A DNA stretch of 64,000 nucleotides, from contig NZ_CADDWH010000001.1 in the NCBI RefSeq assembly GCF_902809865.1, positions 62,001 to 126,000 of the forward strand. Reading direction: 5' to 3'. Position numbers and translations under genes: made by a program. The stretch is from Halobacillus sp. Marseille-Q1614 (GTDB lineage: Bacteria; Bacillota; Bacilli; Bacillales; Halobacillaceae). Under the pieces are notes generated by a model, which worked only from the letters and a program-made list of their open reading frames with translations, did not search any database and was not told where the DNA came from. Below are positions 17,636 through 27,200 of the stretch, piece by piece; positions within the stretch are counted from its first letter, which is position 1, and every line of letters begins with the position of its first letter.

Positions 17636-18659
17636 TACTCTTTATAAAAGTGTAAGAGTCAATAAGGGATCAGGAGGATTTGGGGGTCCTTTGGAAATCA
17701 CACCTACGGAAACGAAAAATAAGATCGTCAATATTACCGGTGGACCGATTTCGTCAACAGCTGAACGTATAGCTGAATTAACAGGTGCTGAACTGGTAAA
17801 TGGCTTTAAAACTTCTGTGCCGGAAGAGGAAATAGCTTGTGTCATTATTGATTGTGGCGGAACGCTAAGAGCTGGATTATATCCAAAGAAACGGATACCA
17901 ACCATTAATATCATGTCTACAGGGCAAAGTGGTCCGATGGCGAAATATATCAAAGAAGATATTTATGTATCTGGTGTCACACCAAACAACATTGAACTCA
18001 TCAATCGTTCTGGCGATGAGAGTGAATTAGAAGAGATGAAACCAAGTACAGATACACTGGAAGAAAAAATAGAAGAAGAGACTCCTTCTGGAAAGTATGA
18101 TGCAAGTAAAAAGATTAGTGAACAGTCGTCCAACGGCATCATGACTAAAGTGGGCGTCATGATGGGAAATGTGATTGGCGTCTTATATCAAGCAGGAAGA
18201 GATGCAATCGACACAGTGCTAAAAACCATTCTGCCGTTTATGGCCTTTGTATCTATGCTCATCGGTCTCATTCTAGAAACCGGAATTGGGGATGTGTTCG
18301 CAAATCTATTGTCTCCATTATCAGGGAGCATTTGGGGGCTGTTATTACTTTCAGCTATTGTTTCCTTTCCACTGCTCTCCCCGTTTCTTGGACCTGGAGC
18401 TGTCATTGCGCAAGTCATTGGTACCTTAATTGGAGTAGAGATTGGAAGAGGAAATATTCCACCGCAGTTCGCTCTTCCAGCCGTATTTGCCATTAATTCT
18501 CAAGCAGCTGCAGATTTTGTCCCTGTCGGATTAGGTTTAGCAGAAGCAGAACCAGAAACCGTCGAAGTTGGGGTGCCAGCCGTGTTATATGGACGCTTCT
18601 TAACCGGCGCGCCCACGGTGTTTGTAGCATGGTTAGCCAGCTTCGGCATGTATGAATAA
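17628..18659 (+). CDS. srlE: PTS glucitol/sorbitol transporter subunit IIB-C2
   Basis: A 343-aa protein with an N-terminal EIIB domain (phosphorylated Cys in [18 protein letters not shown], around residue 70) and a C-terminal membrane domain ([37 protein letters not shown]). The start at 17628 is chosen because AAAGGAGG lies 8 bases upstream; 17622 would be too close. It receives phosphate from EIIA and passes it to glucitol. Confidence 0.95.
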   Translation: MPNTLYKSVRVNKGSGGFGGPLEITPTETKNKIVNITGGPISSTAERIAELTGAELVNGFKTSVPEEEIACVIIDCGGTLRAGLYPKKRIPTINIMSTGQSGPMAKYIKEDIYVSGVTPNNIELINRSGDESELEEMKPSTDTLEEKIEEETPSGKYDASKKISEQSSNGIMTKVGVMMGNVIGVLYQAGRDAIDTVLKTILPFMAFVSMLIGLILETGIGDVFANLLSPLSGSIWGLLLLSAIVSFPLLSPFLGPGAVIAQVIGTLIGVEIGRGNIPPQFALPAVFAINSQAAADFVPVGLGLAEAEPETVEVGVPAVLYGRFLTGAPTVFVAWLASFGMYE

Positions 18660-18679
18660 ACGAATAAGGAGAGAGAAAT

Positions 18680-19042
18680 ATGAAGCAGATTTATTATACA
18701 GAAGTTACAGAATTAGGAGAAATGGTTACGGAGTTTTATGAAGAAAAGATGATTATTCTTTTTAAACAAGGAGCACCAGCTGAACTTGAAGAGTTTTGTG
18801 TATCTCATGAGATCAATCAATTGAAGGAAGACATTCAAGTAAATGATACGTTAAAAGTAAATGAACATGAGTATAAAATTACGGGTGTTGGAAGTGCCGT
18901 TAACAAAAACTTAGCCTCATTAGGTCATATTACTTTAAAGTTTGATGGCAGCCAAGACCCTGAGCTGCCTGGAACATTGTCCCTGGACGATGTAGAAGTA
19001 CCTGAAATTCGTCAGGGCGATGTATTAGAAATCATTAGATAA
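18680..19042 (+). CDS. srlB: PTS glucitol/sorbitol transporter subunit IIA
   Basis: Soluble EIIA of the glucitol PTS (120 aa). The phosphorylated His is probably the one in LASLGHITLKFDG, and the C-terminal LEIIR end is typical. It takes phosphate from HPr. The AAGGAGAG RBS precedes the ATG, and it lies 20 bp after the EIIBC gene. Confidence 0.93.
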   Translation: MKQIYYTEVTELGEMVTEFYEEKMIILFKQGAPAELEEFCVSHEINQLKEDIQVNDTLKVNEHEYKITGVGSAVNKNLASLGHITLKFDGSQDPELPGTLSLDDVEVPEIRQGDVLEIIR

Positions 19043-19058
19043 TAAGGAGGAATATTAA

Positions 19059-19835
19059 ATGGGAGATAAAGTAGCAATCGTAGCGGGTGGAGGCCAGAAT
19101 TTAGGAGAACACCTTTGTTATCGTTTATCAAAAGAAGGTTATCAAGTGGTGGTTACTGATATTAATGAGGAAACAGCTTCAAAGGTTGCTGGTAAAATCA
19201 AAAATGAACTAAATGGAGAAGCAATGGCTGTCCAAATTGATGTAGCAGACGAAGTAAGTGTCGAAAACATGGTCAGCACGGTGAAAGTGACTTATGGGAG
19301 AATCGATTTATTAGTCTTTAATGCTGGGGTTGCCAAAAGTACAAAAATCACCAACTTTGAACTCAAAGACTGGGCTGCAATGATGAATGTAAATTTAACA
19401 GGATATTTCTTATGTGCAAGAGAAGTGGCGAAAGTGATGATCGAACAAGGGTACGGAAATATTATACAGATCAATTCTAAATCAGGAAAAGTGGGTAGTA
19501 AGCATAATGCGGGGTATTCATCCTCTAAGTTTGGAGGAGTGGGCTTAACCCAAAGCCTTGCCTTAGATTTAGCGGAACACGGAGTTCGAGTAAACAGTAT
19601 CATGCCTGGAAATTTATTGAAATCCCCAATGTTCCAAAGCTTGATTCCCTCGTATGCCAAAAAATTAGGTATAGCTGAGGATGAAGTTGAGCAGGTGTAT
19701 ATCGATAAAGTACCAATGAAGCGAGGCTGCACTTATGAAGATGTAGCCAATGCTGTTGTTTTTTACTCTTCAGATCAAGCTTCTTACATGACTGGGCAAT
19801 CGATTAATGTTACTGGCGGGCAAGTTATGCATTAA
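19059..19835 (+). CDS. srlD: Sorbitol-6-phosphate 2-dehydrogenase (SDR)
   Basis: Short-chain dehydrogenase of 258 aa that would oxidise sorbitol 6-phosphate to fructose 6-phosphate. The NAD-binding loop reads VAGGGQNLGEHL, followed by FNAGVA and the catalytic set Ser140, Tyr153 and Lys157 (YSSSK). The final segment QSINVTGGQVM is typical. It is the last gene of the glucitol operon, and a terminator follows. The product feeds directly into glycolysis. Confidence 0.95.
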   Translation: MGDKVAIVAGGGQNLGEHLCYRLSKEGYQVVVTDINEETASKVAGKIKNELNGEAMAVQIDVADEVSVENMVSTVKVTYGRIDLLVFNAGVAKSTKITNFELKDWAAMMNVNLTGYFLCAREVAKVMIEQGYGNIIQINSKSGKVGSKHNAGYSSSKFGGVGLTQSLALDLAEHGVRVNSIMPGNLLKSPMFQSLIPSYAKKLGIAEDEVEQVYIDKVPMKRGCTYEDVANAVVFYSSDQASYMTGQSINVTGGQVMH

Positions 19836-19919
19836 TCCTCAGAACTATAAAAATACCAATCATGTTATGTATACAGTAAGAGCAGTGATACAACTAATTG
19901 AATAACCAAATTAAGTAAA

Positions 19920-19958
19920 GAAGATGATCTCTAGGTTTATTTGAGGTCATCTTTTTTT
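19920..19958 (+). terminator. Terminator of the glucitol operon
   Basis: AAGATGATCTC pairs with GAGGTCATCTT (one G-T pair), followed by seven T residues. The rest of the 19836-20159 gap shows nothing else clear. Confidence 0.85.
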
Positions 19959-20159
19959 GACATAACAAAAATGGCTGAATACCTCTAATATTGCAAGGAA
20001 ACGCCTTTTAACTCTCTAATTATTGAAGTTTAGCGATAGAACTACATCTCCTTCTCATCAAGTATGTGCAAAAGAATATAATGTATTAATTAAAAAGCAT
20101 GTCTGACAACGACATCATTAGGGAATATGGGGGGAAAATGGTAAAGGAGGTCATTCGTA

Positions 20160-20606
20160 ATGGAACATAGAATTTCCCACCAGGGGATGGATGAGTTATT
20201 GAAGCAATTGGAAGATGATTATGTGAAAGCAGTCAAAGGCAATGAAAGCACGACCGTAGAGGGTTTCATTGAACAGTTTTTGTATGATTCCTGGGATTAT
20301 AATGATCGGAATATAGAAAACATCAAGAGCGTTTTGAGCCGGTACACAAGTGGTGAAATTTATAAAGGGACCTTCAGCGGAGCATTCAATGAAATGATCG
20401 ACCATCTTCAAGTGAAATTGGAGCAGCTGGATCCTGACATGGGATACCCTGTCCTGCACTCGAACCACGGAGCCTCAGTGCTCGTCGCTTTCGTAGACGG
20501 TTTGGTTATCCAGTACTATATAGGTACTTATGACGTCGACCAATTAAGAGAAATGACTCCATACTTTAAACGTATCATTCTTCAAGCTTTGCAAACGGAA
20601 AGCTGA
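20160..20606 (+). CDS. TetR C-terminal-domain-like protein without DNA-binding part
   Basis: A 148-aa protein with a strong AAAGGAGG RBS. Its last third (VLVAFVDGLVIQYYIGTYDV, then RMTP-like EMTPYFKRIILQAL) resembles the ligand-binding C-terminus of TetR regulators, but no helix-turn-helix is present and no missing 5' part can be read upstream. It may be a stand-alone ligand-binding or decoy domain, or a gene fragment that gained a start. The assignment is by eye only. Confidence 0.5.
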   Translation: MEHRISHQGMDELLKQLEDDYVKAVKGNESTTVEGFIEQFLYDSWDYNDRNIENIKSVLSRYTSGEIYKGTFSGAFNEMIDHLQVKLEQLDPDMGYPVLHSNHGASVLVAFVDGLVIQYYIGTYDVDQLREMTPYFKRIILQALQTES

Positions 20607-20615
20607 TGGATAAGG

Positions 20616-20652
20616 AAAACGGAGCGTCTTGAACATACGCTCCGTTTTTTAA
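20616..20652 (+). terminator. Intrinsic terminator
   Basis: AAAACGGAGCGT pairs with ACGCTCCGTTTT, followed by a T-run. Confidence 0.88.
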
Positions 20653-20746
20653 AAAGGGGAAGCCAAAGTCTTGTACTGGCAAGGTGATCAGTGGGGCTCG
20701 CATTTATAAGGATTCAAGGCTTCATTTTGTATATAGTTTTCCATAA

Positions 20747-20783
20747 GAAGGGCGATTGGTGGATGACAATCGCCCTTCTTCCT
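20747..20783. terminator. GGGCGATTG-type hairpin, possible terminator
   Basis: GAAGGGCGATTG pairs with CAATCGCCCTTC. It lies between two convergent genes and may act on the minus strand for the phosphatase gene. Similar stems occur at about 9310 and 15382. Confidence 0.6.
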
Positions 20784-20882
20784 ATTATCCAGCTATTGAG
20801 TCTTTCATAGTGATTGATACATAAAGTATCGTCCTCATAGCTTCAGAAAATAAAGCCGTAACATCTTTTGTAAGGATTAGCC

Positions 20883-22814
20883 TCACTTCATATAGCGATA
20901 TTTCATTAAACTATTCAAAATAGAAATTTCCTGTAATAATTCCTCTCCAACATTCGTTTCCAGCACCTTTTTTCTCTCTAGTTCTTTATCCACCAGTCTT
21001 TTTACTGATAAGACATCTGTTCCATTTTGCAGCACATCTTCCTTTGAGTTAAATTGTTTATGAGCGACAAGCTGCATGCCGTAGGAATTATATAATAAAG
21101 TGTATCCCGCAATGCCTGTTGTTGATTGATAAGCCTTGGAAAAGCCTCCATCGATGACAATCATCTTTCCATTGGCTTTGATTGGATTTTCTCCGTCAAT
21201 TTCTTTAACGGGTGTATGGCCGTTTATGATATGGCCTTGATCAGGATCCAGATCAAATTCTGTTAGGATTCTGCGGCAGGTTTCTTCATTTTCTCGTAAA
21301 TGATAGTAAGGGTTCTTCTTCTCTTTATGGGTGATCTTATCTTTAATGAAATACCTTTCAAACGTCGTCATTTTCCTTTTCCCAAAGAGGGAAGAATATT
21401 CTCCTGTCCACAAATACCAGACCATATCTGTCGCCAGATCATCGTTTTCTTCCGGATGGGCAAAGGAATGGCGCAGAAAATGTTCAAAGATATCAAGTAA
21501 ATCACGGCCGCCATAGGTTTTATTTTCTATATCCATTTTCTCCATATTTCCTTTTTCATCTAAAGGAATACAACCATGTATTAATAAGTTCCCATTATAC
21601 TTTAGATAAAGACTGCCTTTTTTCATAAGAAATTTCATATGTCTGGCCAGCTTTTCCGAATGTTGGAGAGAAAATAAAAGTTTGTCCATCACTTGTTCTT
21701 CTTCCTCTAATAGTTGTTCAGGCTGCTCCGGATTAACGGTTGCAAAACAGCTGTTTTCCAGTGGATATGCTTTTCCGTGAATCGTTATTTCGTTCTTCTC
21801 ATAATCCACTTTCTCTAACACAAGACGTTCTTCCATATTAAAGTTCGGACGCCGCTTGATGATCGGGCTTTCCAGTTTGAATTGAATGATGGAGATGGCT
21901 TGGTGAATTTTTGTGATTTGTAATTGTTCGTGCTCTGATGGTTTTTTGTCGGAATGGATTTTTGGCCGGAAGGCGGGATTGTCGTCATAGTATTTATCCG
22001 CCAGATTGAGAAGAGGCCGGAGATTAATTCCATACACATCTTCAATAATATCGAGATTGTCGTAGCGCGCACAGATTCGAATGATATTCGCGAGACAAAC
22101 CTTTGAACCGGCAAAGGCACCGATCCACAGCACATCATGATTCCCCCATTGAATGTCTACAGAATGGTAGTTGATCAGCGTCTCCATAATTTTATCCGGT
22201 TCAGGTCCCCGGTCATAAATGTCTCCGACGACGTGTAGGTGGTCAACAACCAATCGCTGCGTACTGTAAGCAAGCCCGATAATCAGTTTATCCGCCTGTC
22301 CGAGAGAAATAATCTGCTGAACGATTTTTGTGTAATACTGCTCCTTATTTGACGATTCATCCGTTTTGTACAGCAGCTCTTCAATAATATAGGCAAACTG
22401 ATCTGGCAGTGCTTTGCGTAATTTCGATCGTGTATATTTGGAGGAAGCATAAGAAATCAGCTTAATCATCCGTTCAATGATTTCTTTATACCATTGGTTT
22501 AATTCTTCTTCCTGGTCAAAGCCATTTTTTATCATCTGTAATTTTTCTTCAGGGTAATAGACTAAGGTCACCATTTCATTTATTTCACTTTCGTAAATGA
22601 CCCCGTTGAAGATATCCCTTATTTTTTCTTCAACCCGCCCCGAACCATTTCTTAACACATGCTGGAAGGCCTGGTACTCCCCGTGTAAATCACTGACAAA
22701 GTGCTCTGTCCCCTTTGGAAGGTTAAGAATAGCTTCAAGGTTAATGATTTCAGCGGCTACTTTTTCTTCACTATTATATTTTTGGGCAAGTAAATCTAAG
22801 TATTTTGTGTTCAA
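20883..22814 (-). CDS. fbp: Fructose-1,6-bisphosphatase, class III
   Basis: Gluconeogenic phosphatase of about 643 aa, the size of the Firmicutes class III enzyme. The metallophosphoesterase motifs are complete: [37 protein letters not shown], and a late [16 protein letters not shown]. The start is set at TTG 22814, which gives an N-terminus [13 protein letters not shown] like B. subtilis Fbp and sits behind GAAAGGGG; the longer reading to 22835 runs through that RBS. It converts fructose 1,6-bisphosphate to fructose 6-phosphate. Single gene. Confidence 0.95.
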   Translation of the reverse strand: MNTKYLDLLAQKYNSEEKVAAEIINLEAILNLPKGTEHFVSDLHGEYQAFQHVLRNGSGRVEEKIRDIFNGVIYESEINEMVTLVYYPEEKLQMIKNGFDQEEELNQWYKEIIERMIKLISYASSKYTRSKLRKALPDQFAYIIEELLYKTDESSNKEQYYTKIVQQIISLGQADKLIIGLAYSTQRLVVDHLHVVGDIYDRGPEPDKIMETLINYHSVDIQWGNHDVLWIGAFAGSKVCLANIIRICARYDNLDIIEDVYGINLRPLLNLADKYYDDNPAFRPKIHSDKKPSEHEQLQITKIHQAISIIQFKLESPIIKRRPNFNMEERLVLEKVDYEKNEITIHGKAYPLENSCFATVNPEQPEQLLEEEEQVMDKLLFSLQHSEKLARHMKFLMKKGSLYLKYNGNLLIHGCIPLDEKGNMEKMDIENKTYGGRDLLDIFEHFLRHSFAHPEENDDLATDMVWYLWTGEYSSLFGKRKMTTFERYFIKDKITHKEKKNPYYHLRENEETCRRILTEFDLDPDQGHIINGHTPVKEIDGENPIKANGKMIVIDGGFSKAYQSTTGIAGYTLLYNSYGMQLVAHKQFNSKEDVLQNGTDVLSVKRLVDKELERKKVLETNVGEELLQEISILNSLMKYRYMK

Positions 22815-23023
22815 CTTTATGGTATCCCCTTTCAAAATTCATCTCTATTTCATACCTGAAATAACAGGACTTCTATTTTTATAGTCATTGTTTAGAATTT
22901 TCTTAATTATATATGATAGTAACATATTTTTAACTTTTAATTTTTGTTAGATATTTGAAGAGCAATCTTTCATAAAAGGAGGCTGGTGTTTGGGGAGGGG
23001 AGGAAATTTATTTACTATTCCTC

Positions 23024-23063
23024 AAAAACCAACCCGGAGAATATTTTCTCCGGGTTGGTTTTA
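23024..23063 (-). terminator. Terminator of the antiporter gene
   Basis: A 16-bp perfect stem (AAAACCAACCCGGAGA with TCTCCGGGTTGGTTTT). It overlaps the antiporter stop codon, with U-rich sequence on the minus strand. Confidence 0.85.
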
Positions 23064-24251
23064 TTGTTTCACCAATTTTTGGGACAGCGGATAGACGCCC
23101 AGACTCTGGACTACTAAGGAAATCAATACGGCTGCAAACGCCAGCGACAGTATCATATCTACTTCTCCTGCACTCTTGGATTGCAGATTCAATATAAGAT
23201 AAACAGACATAGTTCCCTTTAAACCGGACCAGGTGAGCATAATCGATTCCCTCCAGTTGATATCATTTCTCCAATGGGGAAATAACTGGGTTGTCCCGAA
23301 AATGATCAGGAAACGTATAATCAGGGAGAGTAAAAAGATGACGATCGCAAAGCCCCAGGCTCCAAAAACAAGATGCTGGGCAGCTTGGATGCCAATCAAG
23401 AGAAAGATCAGCGCTAATACTGTCAGCTCGATGATATTCCAAAAGCCGTCCAGCTTGTCGCGCAGGTCATCTTCTTTGATCGCTCGCCCGAATTCAAAGG
23501 AAAGCATAATTCCAGCAAAAACAGTAGCAAGAACGCCGGAAAAATGGAAGTGTTCGGCCATGTTGAACACGCCGAACGCTAATACAATCGAAAGCATCAC
23601 TTGATACTCGCGGTTATGTGTAAAGTGAACAGCCTTACTGACAAGCCATCCGAATAATACGCCGATGAAAGCACCTCCGAGGGAAACGAGCAGGAATTCG
23701 CCTAAAAACGAAAGAAGTCCGAACGATTTTCCTTCTGTCAGCATTCCTGCAAGGACTGTGAAGATGACAATACTTGTCCCATCATTGATCAGCGATTCCC
23801 CTTCCACCACATCCGCCATTTTTTCATTACCCGTCGAATTCTTTAGTATTGAGGTAACAGATACAGGATCCGTCGGCGTCAATATCGCGGCAACCATCAA
23901 GGCGCCCACAAAGGATAACGATAGGAACGGTCCACTGAGCGCAAATATAGCTGCCCCAAGCAGTGCCACGGTGAGCATGATACCGATTGATGCGAGTACA
24001 CTTATGATTCCTGCATTTTCTTTAAAACCTTTGGCAGGGAACCGGTAGGCAGACGAAAATAACAGAGGAGGAAGGAAAATTTGATAAATCATATCCTTCG
24101 TCACTTCGATTGATGCAAAATAAGGGATCAGGGAAAGGCCGATACCCAGCAGCACCAGTATTGTAGGAACTGGGAAGTTTTTTTGTTTTTTATCGATCGT
24201 GAAAATGATATAACCAATGAAAATCAGCAAAATATATTGCGATATATGCAA
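23061..24251 (-). CDS. Cation:proton antiporter, CPA1 (Na+/H+) type
   Basis: Membrane transporter with about 12 hydrophobic segments (396 aa from TTG 24251). The CPA signature with paired acidic residues is visible around ILTPTDPVSVTSIL, followed by EGESLINDGTSIVIF, both hallmarks of NhaP/NHE-type antiporters. The TTG start is chosen because AGAGGTGGG lies just upstream; the longer reading to 24314 runs through the leader hairpin. It probably exports Na+ or K+ in exchange for protons. The leader contains a terminator hairpin. Confidence 0.92.
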   Translation of the reverse strand: MHISQYILLIFIGYIIFTIDKKQKNFPVPTILVLLGIGLSLIPYFASIEVTKDMIYQIFLPPLLFSSAYRFPAKGFKENAGIISVLASIGIMLTVALLGAAIFALSGPFLSLSFVGALMVAAILTPTDPVSVTSILKNSTGNEKMADVVEGESLINDGTSIVIFTVLAGMLTEGKSFGLLSFLGEFLLVSLGGAFIGVLFGWLVSKAVHFTHNREYQVMLSIVLAFGVFNMAEHFHFSGVLATVFAGIMLSFEFGRAIKEDDLRDKLDGFWNIIELTVLALIFLLIGIQAAQHLVFGAWGFAIVIFLLSLIIRFLIIFGTTQLFPHWRNDINWRESIMLTWSGLKGTMSVYLILNLQSKSAGEVDMILSLAFAAVLISLVVQSLGVYPLSQKLVKQ

Positions 24252-24278
24252 AATAAACCCACCTCTCTTTAAAGTATA

Positions 24279-24304
24279 AAAAGCCCCGCAAAGCCGGGGT
24301 ATAC
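24279..24304 (-). promoter_or_regulatory. Leader terminator/attenuator upstream of the antiporter
   Basis: On the minus strand CCCCGG-CTTTG-CGGGG is followed at once by CTTTTTA, and this lies only about 30 bases before the antiporter start. A TATAAT at about 24336-24341 (minus strand) could be the -10 box, which gives a leader of about 85 nt to the start codon. A terminator inside a leader suggests attenuation or a riboswitch; no known aptamer could be recognised. Confidence 0.5.
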
Positions 24305-24535
24305 GGAGGCACATTTCTAGATAACGTCAGTTTTAATTATAGTGGTTGATTATCCTATTTCCCTTAAAATAAAACTTCTCCGTTATGGTTACTCATGAGT
24401 GGGCAAGGTTTCAATGGCAGCAGCACGTTTGAATCAATAAACTATTCCTCAAAGTTCGAAAATTCGAATTACTTTGTTATTATAAAGTTATTCTAGAACA
24501 AAGAAGTGAGATGAGTACTAAATAGGAGGGAACCC

Positions 24536-25030
24536 GTGTTGAAAATTAAAACAGCCGATTTATGCGATCATTACCCGGATAAGTTAAGTATCGTTGACCC
24601 TTTGTTTTCAAGTTTCGGTAAAAGAAAAAGCTTTTTTGGTCCTATATCCACAGTTAAAGTGAAAGACGATAATGTCCTTGTCAGGAGGGCACTTGAAACA
24701 ATAGCTCCTGGTTCAGTTTTAGTAGTCGATGGAATGGCTTCTAAAAACTGTGCTTTGTTAGGGGGCAATTTAGCAGAAATAGCAGCCAAAAGGGGATTAG
24801 CTGGAATTATTGTTAATGGATATATTCGAGATTCAACAGAAGTATGTGAAACGGATATTGGAGTGATCGCATTAGGTACCATCCCTTTGAAGAGTCGAAA
24901 AGAAGGAAAAGGAGAAGAAAATGTAACGCTGGAGTTCGGTAATACACTATGGAATCCTAACGATTACGTTTATGTCGACGAAGATGGAGTAGTGGTGGCT
25001 TCTGAATACTTGGAGGTTACGGAAGGTTAA
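24536..25030 (+). CDS. RraA family protein
   Basis: A 164-aa protein of the RraA fold. The central GSVLVVDG and the [20 protein letters not shown] segment carry the conserved Gly-Tyr-Ile-Arg-Asp motif shared by RraA and by HMG/CHA aldolases of the same fold. The length fits RraA proper, known in E. coli as an inhibitor of RNase E; Bacillaceae lack classical RNase E, so the role here may differ. The start is GTG 24536 (TTG 24539 is possible) behind AGGAGGG. Confidence 0.88.
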   Translation: MLKIKTADLCDHYPDKLSIVDPLFSSFGKRKSFFGPISTVKVKDDNVLVRRALETIAPGSVLVVDGMASKNCALLGGNLAEIAAKRGLAGIIVNGYIRDSTEVCETDIGVIALGTIPLKSRKEGKGEENVTLEFGNTLWNPNDYVYVDEDGVVVASEYLEVTEG

Positions 25031-25208
25031 TTTAACTAACTTAACTGGATACAGCTAGCCTTATTATTTCACGATTTGCGATATTGTATGTAATAAACAC
25101 AGGATAAAAATAAGGGATGAATAGAAGGTCTAAAAAAGATCATACTAAAAATAATGCTGGAATAACTCTGAGGATTATCCCTATTAAAGGAAAAGGAATA
25201 AATAACTT

Positions 25209-25442
25209 ATGAGCAAGACTAATTTTATGTACTTGATTGGGATTGTATCTTATCTATCGTGGATCTTTCATTTGATGTTTAATCCAAATCCTTACGAAGA
25301 GGCCGTCCTTAACGAAGGCTGGATTTATCTTATCATCGCCATCCCTGTCTATTTCACCTGTGTGTATTTCTATGGTTGGCGCAAAGGAGAGTATACGGAA
25401 GATCCTGAGGTACTCGCTGATCAGTCTCCAACAGTTGAATAG
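25209..25442 (+). CDS. Small two-span membrane protein, unknown
   Basis: A 77-aa protein with two hydrophobic segments (residues about 7-24 and 37-55) joined by a short acidic loop, and an acidic C-terminus. No domain is recognised. The upstream AAAGGAAAAGGAAT stretch can serve as RBS. A hairpin follows the stop. Confidence 0.6.
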   Translation: MSKTNFMYLIGIVSYLSWIFHLMFNPNPYEEAVLNEGWIYLIIAIPVYFTCVYFYGWRKGEYTEDPEVLADQSPTVE

Positions 25443-25452
25443 TCATTTTTGT

Positions 25453-25489
25453 TTAAGAAGTACGCTACAATTGGGGCGTGCTTCTTAAT
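25453..25489 (+). terminator. Probable terminator
   Basis: AAGAAGTACGC pairs with GCGTGCTTCTT with a wobble pair; the T-run is weak (TTCTTAATT). Confidence 0.6.
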
Positions 25490-25545
25490 TATGTGTGCCG
25501 CCTAAAGAACAGCAGCTGAAGATTCTCTCATAATAGAGGGAATCT

Positions 25546-25819
25546 CAGGCTGTCGAGAAAGTCTCAACAGTTTTTCTCATGGAGTTTCCTGTTAAAGCAT
25601 AGCGCGGCAGGCAGGATTCCATTGGCCATAAAAGGGGACGAATGGGACGGGAACCACCTCGCTTTCCACGGGGAAGACGGCAAGCCTCTTCGGGCTTTTT
25701 GCCCTGTGGGTCTTTCCAGCCTTGCACATCCTGTAGGAGTCTCGCTTGTTCCCTTCCCATTACAAGGAAAAAGGTGAATGGAATCCTCCTTATTCGAGAA
25801 GAGGAATCAGCTGACCTTT
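25546..25819 (+). repeat. Dispersed intergenic repeat family A, copy 2
   Basis: Begins CAGGCTGTCGAGAAAGTCT exactly as copy 1 does at 3430, and shares the blocks CGCTTTCC, GGGAAGACGGCAAG, GCCCTGTGGG, CAGCCTTGCA and GGAGTCTCG, then AAAGGTGAATGGAA. The two copies differ most in the first 80 bases after the shared start. It fills most of the gene-free gap 25443-26085, with no believable coding frame. Confidence 0.75.
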
Positions 25820-25939
25820 CACCCGGTACTTTGCATCCATAAGAGCGTTGACTCGGGTAGAGAGCCATAAGAACAAGAGATAAAAACTTATCCGGAGCCC
25901 TTCGCTTCATCCTATCCTTTGAAAGGAAGTAAAATTTCG

Positions 25940-26007
25940 CCCGTATTCCCTGAACTTCGAGAGTACTTCCCGAATTTCGAGGGTATTTATCGAAATATCG
26001 CGAGTAA
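25940..26007 (+). repeat. Imperfect tandem repeat of about 21 bp, three units
   Basis: Three successive units share the pattern TCCCGAACTTCGAGAGTA-like (CTGAACTTCGAGAGTA, CCGAATTTCGAGGGTA, TCGAAATATCGCGAGTA). Non-coding; function unknown. Confidence 0.55.
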
Positions 26008-26085
26008 AACTCAAGACCTGCCTCACTCTTTGGAAGGAGAACCCACCAGGGACGTTGAATAGGTATAGAAAAGGAGGGTCCACGT

Positions 26086-26382
26086 ATGAAAAGAATAAAG
26101 ATAGATAAAGTTTACCATATGGATAACAACACAGAAGTAGATTTCTCCAAAGGTCTGCTGCTGATCGACGATAAAGGCGCTCACCGTAATTGGAACGTCA
26201 GCTTATCTAAAGTTAAAGAACCGAGCGGCTTACAGTCCGATGACGCGTCGTACAGCCTGCAGTTTACGGACTTTGAAGGCACCTCGTATGTCGGCACAGC
26301 TGTCACTGAACATGTTTCCAAGGATGGGACGGTGCTGATGGCATCTAAGGGTGAGCTGAAAGAGGAACAAATGAAGTTGTAG
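26086..26382 (+). CDS. Hypothetical protein
   Basis: A 98-aa soluble protein with a good AAAGGAGGG RBS. It is rich in charged residues and short predicted strands (DKVYHMDNNTEVDFSKGLLL; DASYSLQFTDFEGTSYVGTA). I recognise no family. Coding quality (RBS, length, clean ATG) is good. It stands alone before the DUF488 gene. Confidence 0.65.
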   Translation: MKRIKIDKVYHMDNNTEVDFSKGLLLIDDKGAHRNWNVSLSKVKEPSGLQSDDASYSLQFTDFEGTSYVGTAVTEHVSKDGTVLMASKGELKEEQMKL

Positions 26383-26498
26383 AAGAACTGGCGGCTGCAA
26401 GGGACTCTTGCAAGGGTAAATAATAGATGAGAGGGTATAGTTTTTTAAATGCTCATCTTCCTATCATTCTATGAATATCCGAGAAAGGGGTCACTCTT

Positions 26499-27053
26499 AT
26501 GAAAATATATACGATTGGGCATTCGGACCATTCCCAGGAACATTTTCTGAAGATGCTGAATAAGGCTGACATCCACTTTGTAGCGGATATCCGAGCATTT
26601 CCTGCAAGCCGTAAACACCCTCAATACAAAAAGGAAAACATGGAGCAGTGGCTTGGGGAAGCGGGAATCAAATACCGTCATTTCTCGGTTCTCGGAGGCA
26701 GACGGCAGCAGTCGAGCCAGACTGGGGAGGAGCTGAATTCCGGATGGAACAATCGCTCGTTTCACAATTATGCGGATTATACGCTGACTGAGGAGTTCAA
26801 AAATGGACTGGAGAAACTTAAGGCACAAGCGGAGGATGCCAACCTGGTCTATATGTGTTCGGAACGTCATCCGGCGAGATGCCACCGTTTGCTCGTCAGT
26901 AACTGGCTGCTGGCCAATGGCTGGGATGTTTTCCACATCATCGATGGTTCAAAGGGGAATCCTGAGCTGGTCCATCATGAATTGGGGAAATGGGGGGCCA
27001 TGCCGATAATCGAAGAGGACGGCACGGTAGTGTATCCAGAACTGAATGAATAG
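26499..27053 (+). CDS. DUF488 family protein
   Basis: A 184-aa protein with the DUF488 pattern: an opening IYTIGHSDHSQEHFLKML, an early VADIRAFPASRKHPQY, the central YRHFSVLGGRR, and the late Cys-containing motif MCSERHPARCHR. The last resembles a rhodanese-like or phosphatase-like Cys loop, but the family has no settled biochemical role. AGAAAGGGG precedes the ATG. A terminator lies about 100 bp downstream. Confidence 0.9.
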   Translation: MKIYTIGHSDHSQEHFLKMLNKADIHFVADIRAFPASRKHPQYKKENMEQWLGEAGIKYRHFSVLGGRRQQSSQTGEELNSGWNNRSFHNYADYTLTEEFKNGLEKLKAQAEDANLVYMCSERHPARCHRLLVSNWLLANGWDVFHIIDGSKGNPELVHHELGKWGAMPIIEEDGTVVYPELNE

Positions 27054-27151
27054 CTGATTGATACTACGATCGTAGATGAGATTGAATCGCTTGCTCTCCG
27101 ATTAAGTGATGTGAGCTAATTTTAATAAAGGGTGACAAACTTCCATAAAAG

Positions 27152-27184
27152 CAAAAAGGACTGCCATCAAGGCAGTCCTTTGTT
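27152..27184. terminator. Bidirectional terminator
   Basis: AAAGGACTGCC pairs with GGCAGTCCTTT across a 5-base loop, with A- and T-rich flanks. It lies between convergent genes. Confidence 0.88.
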
Positions 27185-27200
27185 AACTGATCAGGCTTTT

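Noticed and set aside
25545-25910. 121-codon minus-strand frame in repeat A copy 2
   Set aside because: Not conserved as a protein between the two repeat copies; no RBS.
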